The notes: generated by a model not told the origin, from the letters alone. 38,918 nt of DNA from Pseudoalteromonas lipolytica (GCF_900116435.1 NZ_FPAZ01000019.1:49648-88565), one strand, 5' to 3'. Positions 22,512-31,539 are shown, counted from the first letter of the stretch. Program-made: numbers and translations.

Positions 22512-23480
22512 TTATCCTATTTGGCTGAAAATATAGCCTTGATATGCAATAAATGCGACTAACAAAAAGCCACCTTCAATTCTATTGATACGACGTGCAC
22601 CTTTTAAGTTCAATGACATGGCAATTAACACAATGGTGGCCGCTATCATAATAAGTGCATCGCGGTTAGCGGCTGATGGGTCGATAACCGATGGATTAAT
22701 AATACCTGCCAGTGGCAGTACAGCCAGCAAATTAAAAATATTTGAGCCAACAATGTTGCCCAGTGCTAAATCGTCTTCATTTTTTAAGACACCTGCAATA
22801 CAGGCAGCAAGCTCAGGTAAACTGGTACCAATAGCAATAATTGTTAAACCAATAACCAGATCAGAAAGACCAAAATATTTGGCAATATCAACCGCCGAAC
22901 CCACTAGAAAGTGTGAGCTAATTGGTAGCAAAATCATGCCGACCACAAGCCATAATACTGCCGAACGCGTGCTGACATTATCGGGCACATCTTCACAGGC
23001 TTCACTAACAAAAGGGTCATCTTGATTTTTTGCTCGCAATGAAATGATCACTAATCCGGCAATAAATACGGCAAAAGCAAGTATTAAAGCAATCCCTTCG
23101 GCGAATGAAAAATAGTTGTCTGAAAATACATACCACGCGCCAATCGATACGATTAACACAAGTGGCATTTCGCGTTTTAGCGTCATTGAAGAAACAGACA
23201 GAGGACGTAATAGGGCCGTGACTCCCAGTACAAGCAGAATGTTGGTAATATTAGAGCCAATAGCGTTTCCGACAGCGGTATCTGTTTTGTTTGCAAGTGC
23301 TGCAGATGCCGACACCATCATTTCAGGTGCTGATGACCCCATAGCCACAACCGTTAAACCGATAATTAGGGTGGGGATCCCCATATTTTTTGCCAGCGCG
23401 GCTGCCCCATAAACAAAACGATCGGCACTCCAAACGAGTGCTGCAAAACCAATAATTAAAATGACAAAAGAAGTCACCAT
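22512..23480 (-). CDS. CaxA/YrbG family sodium/calcium exchanger-type membrane protein
   Basis: This 322-aa protein has ten predicted helices in two halves, each with an alpha-repeat: GSSAPEMMVSASA in the first and GTSLPELAACIAG in the second, followed by GNAIGSN and GNIVGSN ion-site segments. It matches YrbG of E. coli, whose transport substrate is not firmly known; Na+/Ca2+ exchange is inferred from the family. It is the first gene of the yrbG-kdsD-kdsC-lptCAB operon and is divergent from mlaF. Confidence 0.95.
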   Translation of the reverse strand: MVTSFVILIIGFAALVWSADRFVYGAAALAKNMGIPTLIIGLTVVAMGSSAPEMMVSASAALANKTDTAVGNAIGSNITNILLVLGVTALLRPLSVSSMTLKREMPLVLIVSIGAWYVFSDNYFSFAEGIALILAFAVFIAGLVIISLRAKNQDDPFVSEACEDVPDNVSTRSAVLWLVVGMILLPISSHFLVGSAVDIAKYFGLSDLVIGLTIIAIGTSLPELAACIAGVLKNEDDLALGNIVGSNIFNLLAVLPLAGIINPSVIDPSAANRDALIMIAATIVLIAMSLNLKGARRINRIEGGFLLVAFIAYQGYIFSQIG

Positions 23481-23640
23481 TGTGATACGCCAATATTACT
23501 TAAACAGATGACTGCAAATAGTAACAAAACCGAACCTGAAAGTATAAGTAAAAGAATGAGCTGGCAATGATTAAGGGCGGTGTTGTTACAATCTTAATTT
23601 AAGCGGGGGTTAAGCCATACGTTATTAGTCTTAGATTCAT

Positions 23641-23670
23641 TTGATAGTAAATATTACAAAATTTTACGAT
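23641..23670 (+). promoter_or_regulatory. Weak candidate promoter of the mla operon
   Basis: TTGATA (23641-23646) and TACGAT (23665-23670) are 18 bp apart. Transcription would start near 23677. The 224-bp divergent gap to caxA (23481-23704) shows nothing else that I can interpret. Confidence 0.3.
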
Positions 23671-23728
23671 TTGTTTTTTCCATCTTGACTAAAAAACCCT
23701 TAAAATGGCAGAACTAGTGAAAAAAGTT

Positions 23729-24547
23729 ATGGAGAGCGACTTGTCGCAATCAATAGTAGAAATCAAGGATGTAACCTTTTCACGGGGCGATAGAATCATA
23801 TATAAAAATATGAGTTTTAACATTCCGAAAGGCAAAATAACCGCTATCATGGGACCCAGCGGCATTGGTAAAACCACCATGTTGCGTTTAATTGGCGGTC
23901 AACTTAAGCCTGATTCTGGTGACATTTTATTTGAGGGCAACAGTATTCCAAGCATGTCGCGCAAGGAGCTGTACGCTGCCCGAACCAAAATGAGTATGCT
24001 GTTTCAAAGTGGCGCTTTATTTACCGATATGTCTGTATTTGACAATATCGCTTTTCCTTTGCGTGAACATACTCAACTTAGTGAAGATCTTATTCGCCTT
24101 GTCGTGCTCATGAAATTACAAGCGGTTGGTTTGCGTGGTGCGCAAGACTTAATGCCTTCAGAGTTATCTGGAGGAATGGCACGCCGTGCGGCGTTAGCGC
24201 GCTCTATTGCGCTTGACCCCGAACTTATCATGTATGATGAGCCATTCGCTGGCCAAGACCCAATTTCAATGGGGGTGTTGGTTAAATTAATAAAGTCATT
24301 AAACCAAGTGTTAGGTTTATCTTCATTAATTGTGACGCACGATGTGACAGAGGTACTCAGTATTGCTGATCATGTCATTATTATTGCTGATCAAGGCGTG
24401 ATTGGTGAAGGCTCGCCTGAGCAAATGCTAAATCATCAATCAGAGCTTGTTCAGCAGTTCTTAAAAGGGTTGTCGGATGGTCCTGTCCCATTTCATTATC
24501 CTGCTCCTGCGTATGAAGAAGAGTTGTTAGGGGTACACCATGCTTGA
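23729..24547 (+). CDS. mlaF: Phospholipid ABC transporter ATPase MlaF
   Basis: This 272-aa ABC ATPase has Walker A GPSGIGKTT, the signature LSGGMARRAALAR and Walker B LIMYDEPFAGQDP. The C-terminal tail DGPVPFHYPAPAY is typical of MlaF and contacts MlaB. MlaFEDB sits in the inner membrane and moves phospholipids between the inner membrane and MlaC to keep the outer leaflet asymmetric. The ATG at 23729 aligns with E. coli MlaF; an upstream in-frame ATG at 23705 would add eight residues. Neither has a strong ribosome site. The 3' end overlaps mlaE by eight bases. Confidence 0.96.
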   Translation: MESDLSQSIVEIKDVTFSRGDRIIYKNMSFNIPKGKITAIMGPSGIGKTTMLRLIGGQLKPDSGDILFEGNSIPSMSRKELYAARTKMSMLFQSGALFTDMSVFDNIAFPLREHTQLSEDLIRLVVLMKLQAVGLRGAQDLMPSELSGGMARRAALARSIALDPELIMYDEPFAGQDPISMGVLVKLIKSLNQVLGLSSLIVTHDVTEVLSIADHVIIIADQGVIGEGSPEQMLNHQSELVQQFLKGLSDGPVPFHYPAPAYEEELLGVHHA

Positions 24548-25319
24548 TCTATTACAGAGGTTAGGTCACAAAACGCTAGGGCGTTTTGCTGCGCTTGGTC
24601 GCTCTACGCAAATGCTGTTTGGCGCTTTGGTGAGTGTGCCAAACGTTAAAAAAGGCACGCCATTACTGATCCGCCAATTGTATATGGTCGGGTCACAGTC
24701 ATTACTCATTATCATGGTATCTGGCTTATTTATCGGTATGGTGCTCGCGCTGCAGGGCTTCACCGTATTAGTTGGCTATGGCGCCGAAGACAGTTTAGGT
24801 CCCTTAGTGGCGCTGAGTTTGCTTCGTGAGTTAGGGCCTGTTGTCACCGCTTTGTTATTTGCAGGTCGAGCAGGCAGTGCGCTGACCGCTGAAATTGGTT
24901 TAATGAAAGCCACAGAACAATTATCAAGCTTAGAAATGATGGCGATAGACCCACTGAAACGCATTATTGCACCGCGTTTTTGGGCGGGTTTTATAAGCAT
25001 GCCATTGTTGGCTCTTATTTTTTCTGCCGTCGCTATTATTGGGGCGCATTTAGTGGGGGTTGATTGGCTAGGTGTTGACTCAGGTAGTTTCTGGTCGATT
25101 ATGCAATCACAAGTGTCATTTCAAGAAGACATTGTAAATGGCATGATTAAAAGTTTTGTTTTTGCCATGATTGTGACGTGGATTGCGCTTTACAAAGGCT
25201 ATGACTGTATTCCTACTTCTGAGGGGATCAGCAAAGCGACAACAGAAACCGTTGTGCACTCGTCACTGGCAGTTTTAGGTTTTGACTTTATTTTAACAGC
25301 GGTAATGTTTACCAGCTAA
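24540..25319 (+). CDS. mlaE: Phospholipid ABC transporter permease MlaE
   Basis: This 259-aa permease has the MlaE/YrbE fold: an N-terminal interfacial helix and five membrane helices. Conserved segments are LRELGPVVTALLFAGRAGSALTAEIG (about 98-123) and EQLSSLEMMAIDPLKR, the coupling helix for MlaF. Its length equals that of E. coli MlaE (260 aa). Confidence 0.97.
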   Translation: MLDLLQRLGHKTLGRFAALGRSTQMLFGALVSVPNVKKGTPLLIRQLYMVGSQSLLIIMVSGLFIGMVLALQGFTVLVGYGAEDSLGPLVALSLLRELGPVVTALLFAGRAGSALTAEIGLMKATEQLSSLEMMAIDPLKRIIAPRFWAGFISMPLLALIFSAVAIIGAHLVGVDWLGVDSGSFWSIMQSQVSFQEDIVNGMIKSFVFAMIVTWIALYKGYDCIPTSEGISKATTETVVHSSLAVLGFDFILTAVMFTS

Positions 25320-25332
25320 TTAGGGTATAAAG

Positions 25333-25881
25333 ATGAATTCACGGAAATTAGAAATTTTAGTTGGCTTTTTTGTAGCCCTTGGTATTGCTGCGTTTGCTTT
25401 ATTAGCATTTAAAGTGGCTAACGCTGGCATTAGTGGTAACGGTGAAACTTACCAACTGAATGCAAAGTTTGAAAATATTGGCTCTTTAAAAGCCCGTGCC
25501 CCAATTAAAGTCGGGGGCGTGGTGATTGGACGTGTTGAGTCTATTTCAATTCACCCAAAAGAGTTTGTGCCAGTGGTTAATATGGCCATTGACGCCAATT
25601 ATTTATGTAAGTTTTCAGACACAACGTCTATCTCTATCTTAACATCAGGGATTTTGGGTGAGCAGTATTTGGGGATTAATCCTGTTATTGCACCGCAATC
25701 TGCTGAACAACGTTGTATGGGTGAAGATGTGACTGTGGATGAGCAAGATGCAGGATTGGATGATTTGTTCGGTGTTGAAAGTAGAGCGCTCGCCGATGGT
25801 GACTTTATTACCGATACAAAATCAGCGTTAGTATTAGAAGAGTTGATTGGTCAGTTCTTATTCAACCAGGGTGGTGAATAA
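25333..25881 (+). CDS. mlaD: Phospholipid transport MCE-domain protein MlaD
   Basis: This 182-aa protein has one membrane helix (about 7-27) and a periplasmic MCE domain (about 38-120) with LKARAPIKVGGVVIGRVESI and LTSGILGEQYLGI segments. Six copies form a hydrophobic channel above MlaE. It is the size of E. coli MlaD (183 aa). Confidence 0.97.
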   Translation: MNSRKLEILVGFFVALGIAAFALLAFKVANAGISGNGETYQLNAKFENIGSLKARAPIKVGGVVIGRVESISIHPKEFVPVVNMAIDANYLCKFSDTTSISILTSGILGEQYLGINPVIAPQSAEQRCMGEDVTVDEQDAGLDDLFGVESRALADGDFITDTKSALVLEELIGQFLFNQGGE

Positions 25882-25883
25882 TT

Positions 25884-26561
25884 ATGTTTAAGAAATTTTT
25901 AATCTGTTTGGCTGTGGTATTTGCGTTTAATACACAGGCCGCTGAACCCGAGGTTGATTTAAAAGACCCTTATAAAATGGTGCGTAAAGTGTCTGATAAC
26001 ACTTTTGCAAGAATCACCAACGATCAACCACTAATAGAGAAAGACAAAGAGTATCTTCGTACCATTGTTGAAGAAGAGTTAATGCCCTACATTGATTACA
26101 AATACGCGGCATTGCGTGTATTAGGTAATCATGTCTCAAAAGTGCGTGCGATTGAAGATAAAGAAGAAAAAGCCAAAGCGATTAAAGAGCTTCAGCGCTT
26201 TATCGATGTATTTCAAAAATATTTGATTGCCACATACGCCGGTGTGTTTACTCAGTACACCAATCAAAGTGTCGAGTTTGCACCTGCGCAGCCGTTTAAA
26301 GGCCAAGATGTTGTCGTTGTAAAAACGAAGATTGTTGAACCAGGTAAACCTGATATTAAAATCGATTTTAAAGTACGCGAAGACAGAGATGGAAATTGGC
26401 GTGCATACGATATGATTGCTGAGGGCATCAGTTTACTAGATGCTAAGCAAAGCGAAATGCAAGGTATCCTTCGCCAGCAAGGTATTGAGTATGTGAGTGA
26501 CTTACTTGAGCAAAAGAGCCAGCTTCCTGTTCAGTTTAGAGGCGAAGGTGGTGATGAGTAA
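25884..26561 (+). CDS. mlaC: Periplasmic phospholipid-binding protein MlaC
   Basis: This 225-aa protein has a signal peptide (1-19, TQAAEPE) and a Tol-Tol-Ttg2-type lipid-binding fold with YKYAALRVLG and YDMIAEGISLLDAKQSEM. It carries phospholipid between the MlaA complex of the outer membrane and MlaD. The C-terminus is slightly longer than in E. coli. The stop overlaps the mlaB start by eight bases. Confidence 0.96.
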   Translation: MFKKFLICLAVVFAFNTQAAEPEVDLKDPYKMVRKVSDNTFARITNDQPLIEKDKEYLRTIVEEELMPYIDYKYAALRVLGNHVSKVRAIEDKEEKAKAIKELQRFIDVFQKYLIATYAGVFTQYTNQSVEFAPAQPFKGQDVVVVKTKIVEPGKPDIKIDFKVREDRDGNWRAYDMIAEGISLLDAKQSEMQGILRQQGIEYVSDLLEQKSQLPVQFRGEGGDE

Positions 26562-26847
26562 AATATCGATTACTCAGCTTGAAGATAACCAGTTTCGAGT
26601 CAGTGGTGAACTGACTCGAAATTCAATTGGCCATGAACGCCTTCTTAACGCTAAGCCAGAATCTAAGCATAAAACATGGTATTTTGACCTTTCTGATGTA
26701 TCGAGGGTTGACACAGCGGGCTTAGCTTGGTTAATTCACTCTTTCGCAGAATTAAAGCAGCAAGGTATTCGCCTTGAACTGCAAAATACACCTGAGCAAT
26801 TGCAAAAGTTAATGCAGTTGGGACAGGTCACAAACTTATTTGAGTGA
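26554..26847 (+). CDS. mlaB: STAS-domain protein MlaB
   Basis: This 97-aa cytoplasmic STAS-domain protein has the conserved segment VDTAGLAWL, in which the Thr before Ala-Gly is needed for MlaF binding in E. coli. The ATG at 26554 has GAAGG upstream and gives the E. coli length; earlier in-frame starts lie inside mlaC. Confidence 0.92.
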   Translation: MSKISITQLEDNQFRVSGELTRNSIGHERLLNAKPESKHKTWYFDLSDVSRVDTAGLAWLIHSFAELKQQGIRLELQNTPEQLQKLMQLGQVTNLFE

Positions 26848-26852
26848 GATTT

Positions 26853-27110
26853 ATGGAAACAAGCCAAGTCGAAACGTTATTACGCGACGAACTAAAATTA
26901 GATGAAGTCATTGTTAAAGCAAATGGTAGCCACTATGAAGTGATTGCAGTGGGTGAGTGTTTTGACGGTTTAACTCGCGTTAAAAAACAGCAATTGGTGT
27001 ATGCCCCGTTAATGTCAACTATCTCAGACGGTACAATTCATGCGGTGTCAATTAAAGCATTCACACCCACTGAATGGAAACGCGAACAAAAATTCATTTT
27101 ACCTCAATAG
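26853..27110 (+). CDS. ibaG: BolA-family protein IbaG
   Basis: This 85-aa BolA-type protein has GSHYEVIAVGECFDGLTRVKKQQ and the C-terminal IHAVSIKAFTP, with the conserved histidine in the latter. BolA-family proteins bind 2Fe-2S clusters with monothiol glutaredoxins. IbaG is acid-induced in E. coli. The ATG at 26853 gives the E. coli length; a GTG at 26844 lies inside the mlaB stop region. Confidence 0.95.
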   Translation: METSQVETLLRDELKLDEVIVKANGSHYEVIAVGECFDGLTRVKKQQLVYAPLMSTISDGTIHAVSIKAFTPTEWKREQKFILPQ

Positions 27111-27125
27111 TCGTAGGCTCCACTT

Positions 27126-28385
27126 ATGGATCAATTCGTTATTCAAGGTGGTACCTCACTGGCAGGTGAAGTTACTATCTCTGGCGCTAAAAATGCCGCT
27201 CTTCCAATTCTTTTTGCTGCGCTTTTAGGGCAGGGTAAAAGTACTTTTAGCAATGTGCCTCGTTTACGCGATATTGGTACCACAGAGGCTTTATTAAAGA
27301 CCTTAGGTGCTAATGTTGAATGGCAACAAGATACGCTGGTTATCGACGGTGCAACCGTTAATAAAACACTCGCTCCGTATGAGTTAGTAAAGCAAATGCG
27401 TGCATCAGTGCTTGCACTTGGCCCGCTTGTGGCACGTTTTGGTGAAGCACAAGTATCGCTGCCTGGCGGCTGTGCGATAGGTGCACGTCCTGTTGATATC
27501 CATATCCAAGGCCTTGAGCGTATGGGGGCGGTTATCAAAGTAGAAAACGGCTACATTAACGCCAAAGTAGACGGTCGTTTGAAAGGTGCTGAAATTTTCA
27601 TGGAAATGGTAAGTGTAGGGGCCACAGAAAATTTATTGATGGCAGCGACACTGGCTGATGGCAAAACGGTGCTTGAGAATGCAGCACGTGAGCCTGAAAT
27701 CACGGACCTTGCTAACTGTTTAATTGCCATGGGGGCAAAGATAACTGGAGCCGGTACGAGCCGAATTGAAGTTGAAGGTGTCGAATCACTGTCAGGCTGC
27801 GAGTACAGTATTTTACCTGACCGTATCGAAACGGGCACTTTTTTGGTTGCTGCTGCGATGGCCGGTGGTGAAGTGCTTTGTAAAAACACCGATCACCATA
27901 GCCTTGACCCTGTTATTGAGAAACTGCGTGCGACAAATGCATTCGTAGAAGTAACCGATAACAGTATTTACTTAGATATGCGTGGCCGTGAATTAAAAGC
28001 GGTGAATATTAAGACCATGCCACATCCTGGCTTCCCAACAGACATGCAAGCACAATTTACCGCGCTTAATGTCGTGGCGAAGGGCAGTGCAACAATTACC
28101 GAAACGATATTTGAAAATCGTTTTATGCATGTCCCTGAGTTACAGCGTATGGGAGCCAATATCCGCTTAGAGGGCAACACGGCGATTTGTGGTGATACCG
28201 AAAGGTTATCGGGTGCACAAGTGATGGCAACGGATTTACGTGCGTCAGCCAGTCTTATACTGACGGGGATTGTGGCACAAGGTGAAACAATCGTTGATAG
28301 AATCTATCACGTTGACCGTGGTTATCAACGCATAGAAGATAAGCTCAGTGCATTGGGTGCTAATATTAAGCGTCGTTCGAGTTAA
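27126..28385 (+). CDS. murA: UDP-N-acetylglucosamine 1-carboxyvinyltransferase MurA
   Basis: This 419-aa protein has exactly the length of E. coli MurA. It transfers enolpyruvate from PEP to UDP-GlcNAc, the first committed step of peptidoglycan synthesis. The catalytic Cys is residue 116 in LPGGCAIGARPVDIH, so the fosfomycin-sensitive form is expected. SGAKNAALPILFAALL at the N-terminus and the RASASLILTG segment near the end are conserved. It ends the mla operon, with a strong terminator 18 bases after the stop. Confidence 0.98.
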   Translation: MDQFVIQGGTSLAGEVTISGAKNAALPILFAALLGQGKSTFSNVPRLRDIGTTEALLKTLGANVEWQQDTLVIDGATVNKTLAPYELVKQMRASVLALGPLVARFGEAQVSLPGGCAIGARPVDIHIQGLERMGAVIKVENGYINAKVDGRLKGAEIFMEMVSVGATENLLMAATLADGKTVLENAAREPEITDLANCLIAMGAKITGAGTSRIEVEGVESLSGCEYSILPDRIETGTFLVAAAMAGGEVLCKNTDHHSLDPVIEKLRATNAFVEVTDNSIYLDMRGRELKAVNIKTMPHPGFPTDMQAQFTALNVVAKGSATITETIFENRFMHVPELQRMGANIRLEGNTAICGDTERLSGAQVMATDLRASASLILTGIVAQGETIVDRIYHVDRGYQRIEDKLSALGANIKRRSS

Positions 28386-28403
28386 AAGCAGCACTGCTTG
28401 TTT

Positions 28404-28434
28404 AAAAAAGGCCTATATTATTTAGGCCTTTTTT
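28404..28434. terminator. Bidirectional terminator between murA and degS
   Basis: AAAAAAGGCCTA (28404-28415) and TAGGCCTTTTTT (28423-28434) form a 12-bp stem with loop TATTATT. The A/T flanks serve both convergent genes. Confidence 0.93.
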
Positions 28435-28438
28435 ATTG

Positions 28439-29545
28439 CTATAACTTGGTTTCGAGTTCTGCGACGGTGACCATTATTTTTAGAATCTTGCCATCACGGT
28501 ACAGCTCAAATTCAATTTCTTTACCCGGCTCTGTATTGCCTATTTTCTCAAGCACTTGCTGTGGGTTTGCAACCGATAATCCGGCAATTTTAATGACAAT
28601 ATCTTGCTCTTTTATACCCGCTTGCCATGCAGGACCAAGGGGATCTAGGTTATTTATACGCATACCCGTTACTGGAGTGTAGCTGTCGCTTACATCTTTT
28701 CCGGTGCTGTCCACAGCGGTTCCAGTAAAGCCTAGGTAACCACGGACGACACGGCCATGTTTAATTAGCTTTTCCATAATATCTTTTGCAAGAGAGTAGG
28801 GCACAGCAAAGAAGATACCTTGAATATCTAAGTTTTCACGGGTTTTAAATTGCGCAGATGTGATACCCACAAGGTCGCCTCGTGAGTTAACTAATGCTCC
28901 CCCTGAGTTCCCCACATTTATGGCCGCATCCATTTGTAATAGGTTATTGTAGGGGCTGTCGGTGATTTTTTGCTTGCCGGTGGCGCTAATAATCCCTTGG
29001 GTAATTGTTTGACCTAAATTGAGTGGGTTACCAATTGCGAGCACAACATCGCCTACTCGGGGCTTGAAGTTATCGTTGACGGGGATCACAGGTAAATGAT
29101 CAGAATTTATTTTTAGGAGGGCTAAATCAGTTATGGTATCAAAACCAATTAGTTGAACGTCGTAAAAGCGACGGCCATCGGTTAAGATCACAATAATTTG
29201 GTCCGCATTATTGATCACATGGTAATTGGTTAATATGTAGCCATCTTGCGACATGATCACGCCAGATCCTAACTCTTGAATCGTATTTTGACGTTTGTAT
29301 CGCGGTTGGTTTGAAATGCTCTCAGAAAAGATGGTCACCACCGAAGGAGCGGCTCTTTGCACAGCGCTAGAAAAGCTCATATGCTCAGACGAAATCGCGG
29401 CTGGTAAGTTTACATTAGGAAAAAGTGCGCTGCGTAAACTGGGGCTAAATAACACCACCAAAAAAGCAATCCCTAATCCGGTAAAAAGTGGTGGAAGAAT
29501 AAATTTAAATAGTTTTAGCACAATATTCTTATTATCAGTGAGCAA
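28439..29545 (-). CDS. degS: Membrane-anchored site-1 protease DegS
   Basis: This 368-aa protein (from the TTG) has one N-terminal membrane helix (about 12-33), a trypsin-like domain with His109 (TNYHV), Asp140 (TDLALL) and Ser214 (GNSGGA), and one PDZ domain. DegS senses misfolded outer-membrane proteins through PDZ and cleaves RseA to release sigma-E. No ATG exists at the 5' end. The candidates are TTG at 29545, with AGGGG only one base away, and GTG at 29521, which would give an N-terminus more like that of E. coli DegS. It is separated from degQ by a strong terminator only about 20 bases before its start. Confidence 0.93.
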   Translation of the reverse strand: MLTDNKNIVLKLFKFILPPLFTGLGIAFLVVLFSPSLRSALFPNVNLPAAISSEHMSFSSAVQRAAPSVVTIFSESISNQPRYKRQNTIQELGSGVIMSQDGYILTNYHVINNADQIIVILTDGRRFYDVQLIGFDTITDLALLKINSDHLPVIPVNDNFKPRVGDVVLAIGNPLNLGQTITQGIISATGKQKITDSPYNNLLQMDAAINVGNSGGALVNSRGDLVGITSAQFKTRENLDIQGIFFAVPYSLAKDIMEKLIKHGRVVRGYLGFTGTAVDSTGKDVSDSYTPVTGMRINNLDPLGPAWQAGIKEQDIVIKIAGLSVANPQQVLEKIGNTEPGKEIEFELYRDGKILKIMVTVAELETKL

Positions 29546-29562
29546 TCCCCTAATGATGGCAC

Positions 29563-29600
29563 AAAAAAAATAACAGCGGCAAGCACCGCTGTTATTTTTT
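29563..29600 (-). terminator. Rho-independent terminator of degQ
   Basis: AAAAAATAACAGCGG (29565-29579) and CCGCTGTTATTTTTT (29586-29600) form a 15-bp stem with a 6-nt loop. In the minus direction it is followed by eight Ts. It lies between degQ and degS. Confidence 0.93.
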
Positions 29601-29619
29601 CATGATTTATCAATTAAGT

Positions 29620-30972
29620 TTACTGGATCAGAACAAAAACAAGCTCTCTGCCGCGTTTCACACCGAGTACGATGTTACCTTGCGTGTTTTCGATAATTTT
29701 ATTCATGTCACGAATATTCTCAACACGTTGGCGGTTCACTTGCATGATCACGTCACCTTCTTCTAAGCCCACACGTGCGGCAGGTGAACGTGCTTCTACT
29801 GAGGCAACTTCAACACCTTTCCCATCGCTCTTTTGCGTGTTTTCAAGCGTTGCGCCTTGGAATGCAGGGTGTGTTTCTTCACCAGCTGAAACAGAAGTCG
29901 CGGCGCCATCAAGTGTGACATTTACTATTTTCACTTTGCCATCACGATAGATACCGAGCTTCACTTTTTTGCCTTCACCTAGGGTCGCAATTTTACTGCG
30001 TAGTTCGTGGAAGCCACTGATCTCAGTACCATCAACACTAATAATAACATCTCCGGCTTTTATGCCCGCTTTACTCGCTGCGGTGTCATCCATTACCTGC
30101 ATGACATAGGCACCTTGCTTAACATCAAGCTTTTGCGCTTTTGCAAGCCCTGCATCCAACGGACGGCCTGAAATACCGAGTGAGCCGCGGCGTACTTCAC
30201 CGTGTTCAATAATTTGATCAACAAGGTTTTTCATCATTGTTGATGGAATGGCAAAGCCAATTCCCACGTTACCGCCAGAGGCACCTAAAATTGCGGTGTT
30301 AATACCGATTAACTCGCCGTTTAGATTAACAAGCGCGCCTCCCGAGTTACCTTGGTTAATCGCAGCATCGGTTTGGATGAAATCTTCATAGCCCTCTATA
30401 TTTAGACCACTGCGGCCAAGGGCACTTACGATCCCAGAGGTTACAGTGTGGCTTAAACCAAACGGGTTACCAATCGCGACAGCAAAATCACCGACGCGAA
30501 GCTTATCTGAATCTGCAATTTTTAAAGCGGTTAAATCCTCAGCATCGATTTGTAACAAGGCAATATCAGACTCTTTGTCACTGCCAATTTTTGTTGCTTC
30601 ATACTCACGGCCATCTTCAAGCGTGACCACCATTTTTTCGGCATCTTCAACAACGTGATTATTGGTCACTACATAACCTTCATCGGCATCGATAATCACA
30701 CCAGAACCAAGACCACTAAATTGACGCTTTTGACTGCCCCCACGCGGCACACCAAAAAAGTCATCGAAAGGGGTTGCTCTACGGCGGACTTCTTTAGACC
30801 CTGATACTTGAATACTCACGACGCCTGGGGTGATCTGTTCAAGCATTGGTGCGAGCGTTGGCAGTTGTTGACCATTGACAGCCACCGGAAGTTTGGCCAT
30901 TGAAATTGCAGGGGTTAACAATAAGCTAGTAGATAAAATAGCAGCACTAATAACAGATAATTTCATTTTCAT
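29620..30972 (-). CDS. degQ: Periplasmic serine protease/chaperone DegQ (HtrA family)
   Basis: This 450-aa protein has a signal peptide (1-26, SMA-KL), a protease domain with His106, Asp136 and Ser210 (GNSGG), and two PDZ domains (about 255-350 and 365-450). The two-PDZ architecture plus the position next to degS, zapG and zapE identify DegQ; DegP is the close alternative. It degrades or refolds damaged periplasmic proteins in cage-like oligomers. GTGGAG lies 12 bases before the ATG. The promoter is not clear; an 11-bp inverted repeat (31044-31070) and the zapG terminator lie upstream. Confidence 0.94.
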   Translation of the reverse strand: MKMKLSVISAAILSTSLLLTPAISMAKLPVAVNGQQLPTLAPMLEQITPGVVSIQVSGSKEVRRRATPFDDFFGVPRGGSQKRQFSGLGSGVIIDADEGYVVTNNHVVEDAEKMVVTLEDGREYEATKIGSDKESDIALLQIDAEDLTALKIADSDKLRVGDFAVAIGNPFGLSHTVTSGIVSALGRSGLNIEGYEDFIQTDAAINQGNSGGALVNLNGELIGINTAILGASGGNVGIGFAIPSTMMKNLVDQIIEHGEVRRGSLGISGRPLDAGLAKAQKLDVKQGAYVMQVMDDTAASKAGIKAGDVIISVDGTEISGFHELRSKIATLGEGKKVKLGIYRDGKVKIVNVTLDGAATSVSAGEETHPAFQGATLENTQKSDGKGVEVASVEARSPAARVGLEEGDVIMQVNRQRVENIRDMNKIIENTQGNIVLGVKRGRELVFVLIQ

Positions 30973-31011
30973 AGTCTGGGTTTACTCCACTTCAGAGATA
31001 AAGCAAAAACT

Positions 31012-31038
31012 AAAAAGGGCTGCATAAGCAGCCCTTTT
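31012..31038 (-). terminator. Terminator of zapG, upstream of degQ
   Basis: AAAAGGGCTGC (31013-31023) and GCAGCCCTTTT (31028-31038) form an 11-bp stem with loop ATAA, followed on the minus strand by TTTTTAGTTTTT. It is only 40 bases before the degQ start, so it could also act as an attenuator of degQ. Confidence 0.88.
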
Positions 31039-31043
31039 CTTCG

Positions 31044-31070
31044 TTTAGATATAAAGCTGTTATATCTAAA
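31044..31070. repeat. Perfect 11-bp inverted repeat between zapG and degQ
   Basis: TTTAGATATAA (31044-31054) and TTATATCTAAA (31060-31070) are exact inverted copies around AGCTG. The AT-rich stem has no T-tail, so an operator is more likely than a terminator. Confidence 0.5.
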
Positions 31071-31095
31071 GACTATGGGGTCAAAAAAAAGTTCA

Positions 31096-31539
31096 TCAAG
31101 AGGCTTTAGAATGTTCTGAAACTTTATTTGAACCAGCAAATAGACCTGTTTCACCTACTACATAGTCGGCAGGCTGCGCTTCTGCGTTTGAGCGATCGCT
31201 TTGGCGGTCTTGTAATGAATGTTGTAATTGCTCCGTGGTTTCTTTTGAAAAGAACGGCTCATTAGGGTGCTGCTTTTTATCTGTTAGGAGTAACTTATTT
31301 GTTTCTTCAACATGATTGAGCAATTGATCGTAGTTGTCTTTCATTTTTGAAACCAGTTTGCCAGTGCTTGCAAGGTGATCGGCAACATCTTGACGATATT
31401 GTTCAAGTGCATTGTTGGCTTGTTCTACTTGATGCTCTAGCTCGTCTTGTTTAAATTGCTTTTTGGTTACAAATGCACCAATAAAGAATGCTGCGATTGC
31501 AACGATGATTAAAATACCTACCCAGGTAATTGTGCCCAT
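31096..31539 (-). CDS. zapG: Cell-division/envelope protein ZapG (YhcB, DUF1043)
   Basis: This 147-aa protein has one N-terminal membrane helix (about 4-24) followed by a cytoplasmic coiled coil (about 30-90, HQVEQANNALEQYRQDV) and a disordered, polar tail. E. coli YhcB/ZapG has 132 aa and links cell division with envelope synthesis. It is divergent from zapE, as in E. coli. Confidence 0.93.
   Translation of the reverse strand: MGTITWVGILIIVAIAAFFIGAFVTKKQFKQDELEHQVEQANNALEQYRQDVADHLASTGKLVSKMKDNYDQLLNHVEETNKLLLTDKKQHPNEPFFSKETTEQLQHSLQDRQSDRSNAEAQPADYVVGETGLFAGSNKVSEHSKAS

Noticed and set aside
26497..26553. An N-terminal extension of mlaB from an in-frame start at 26497
   Set aside because: It lies inside mlaC, lacks a ribosome site and would make MlaB longer than the usual 97 aa.
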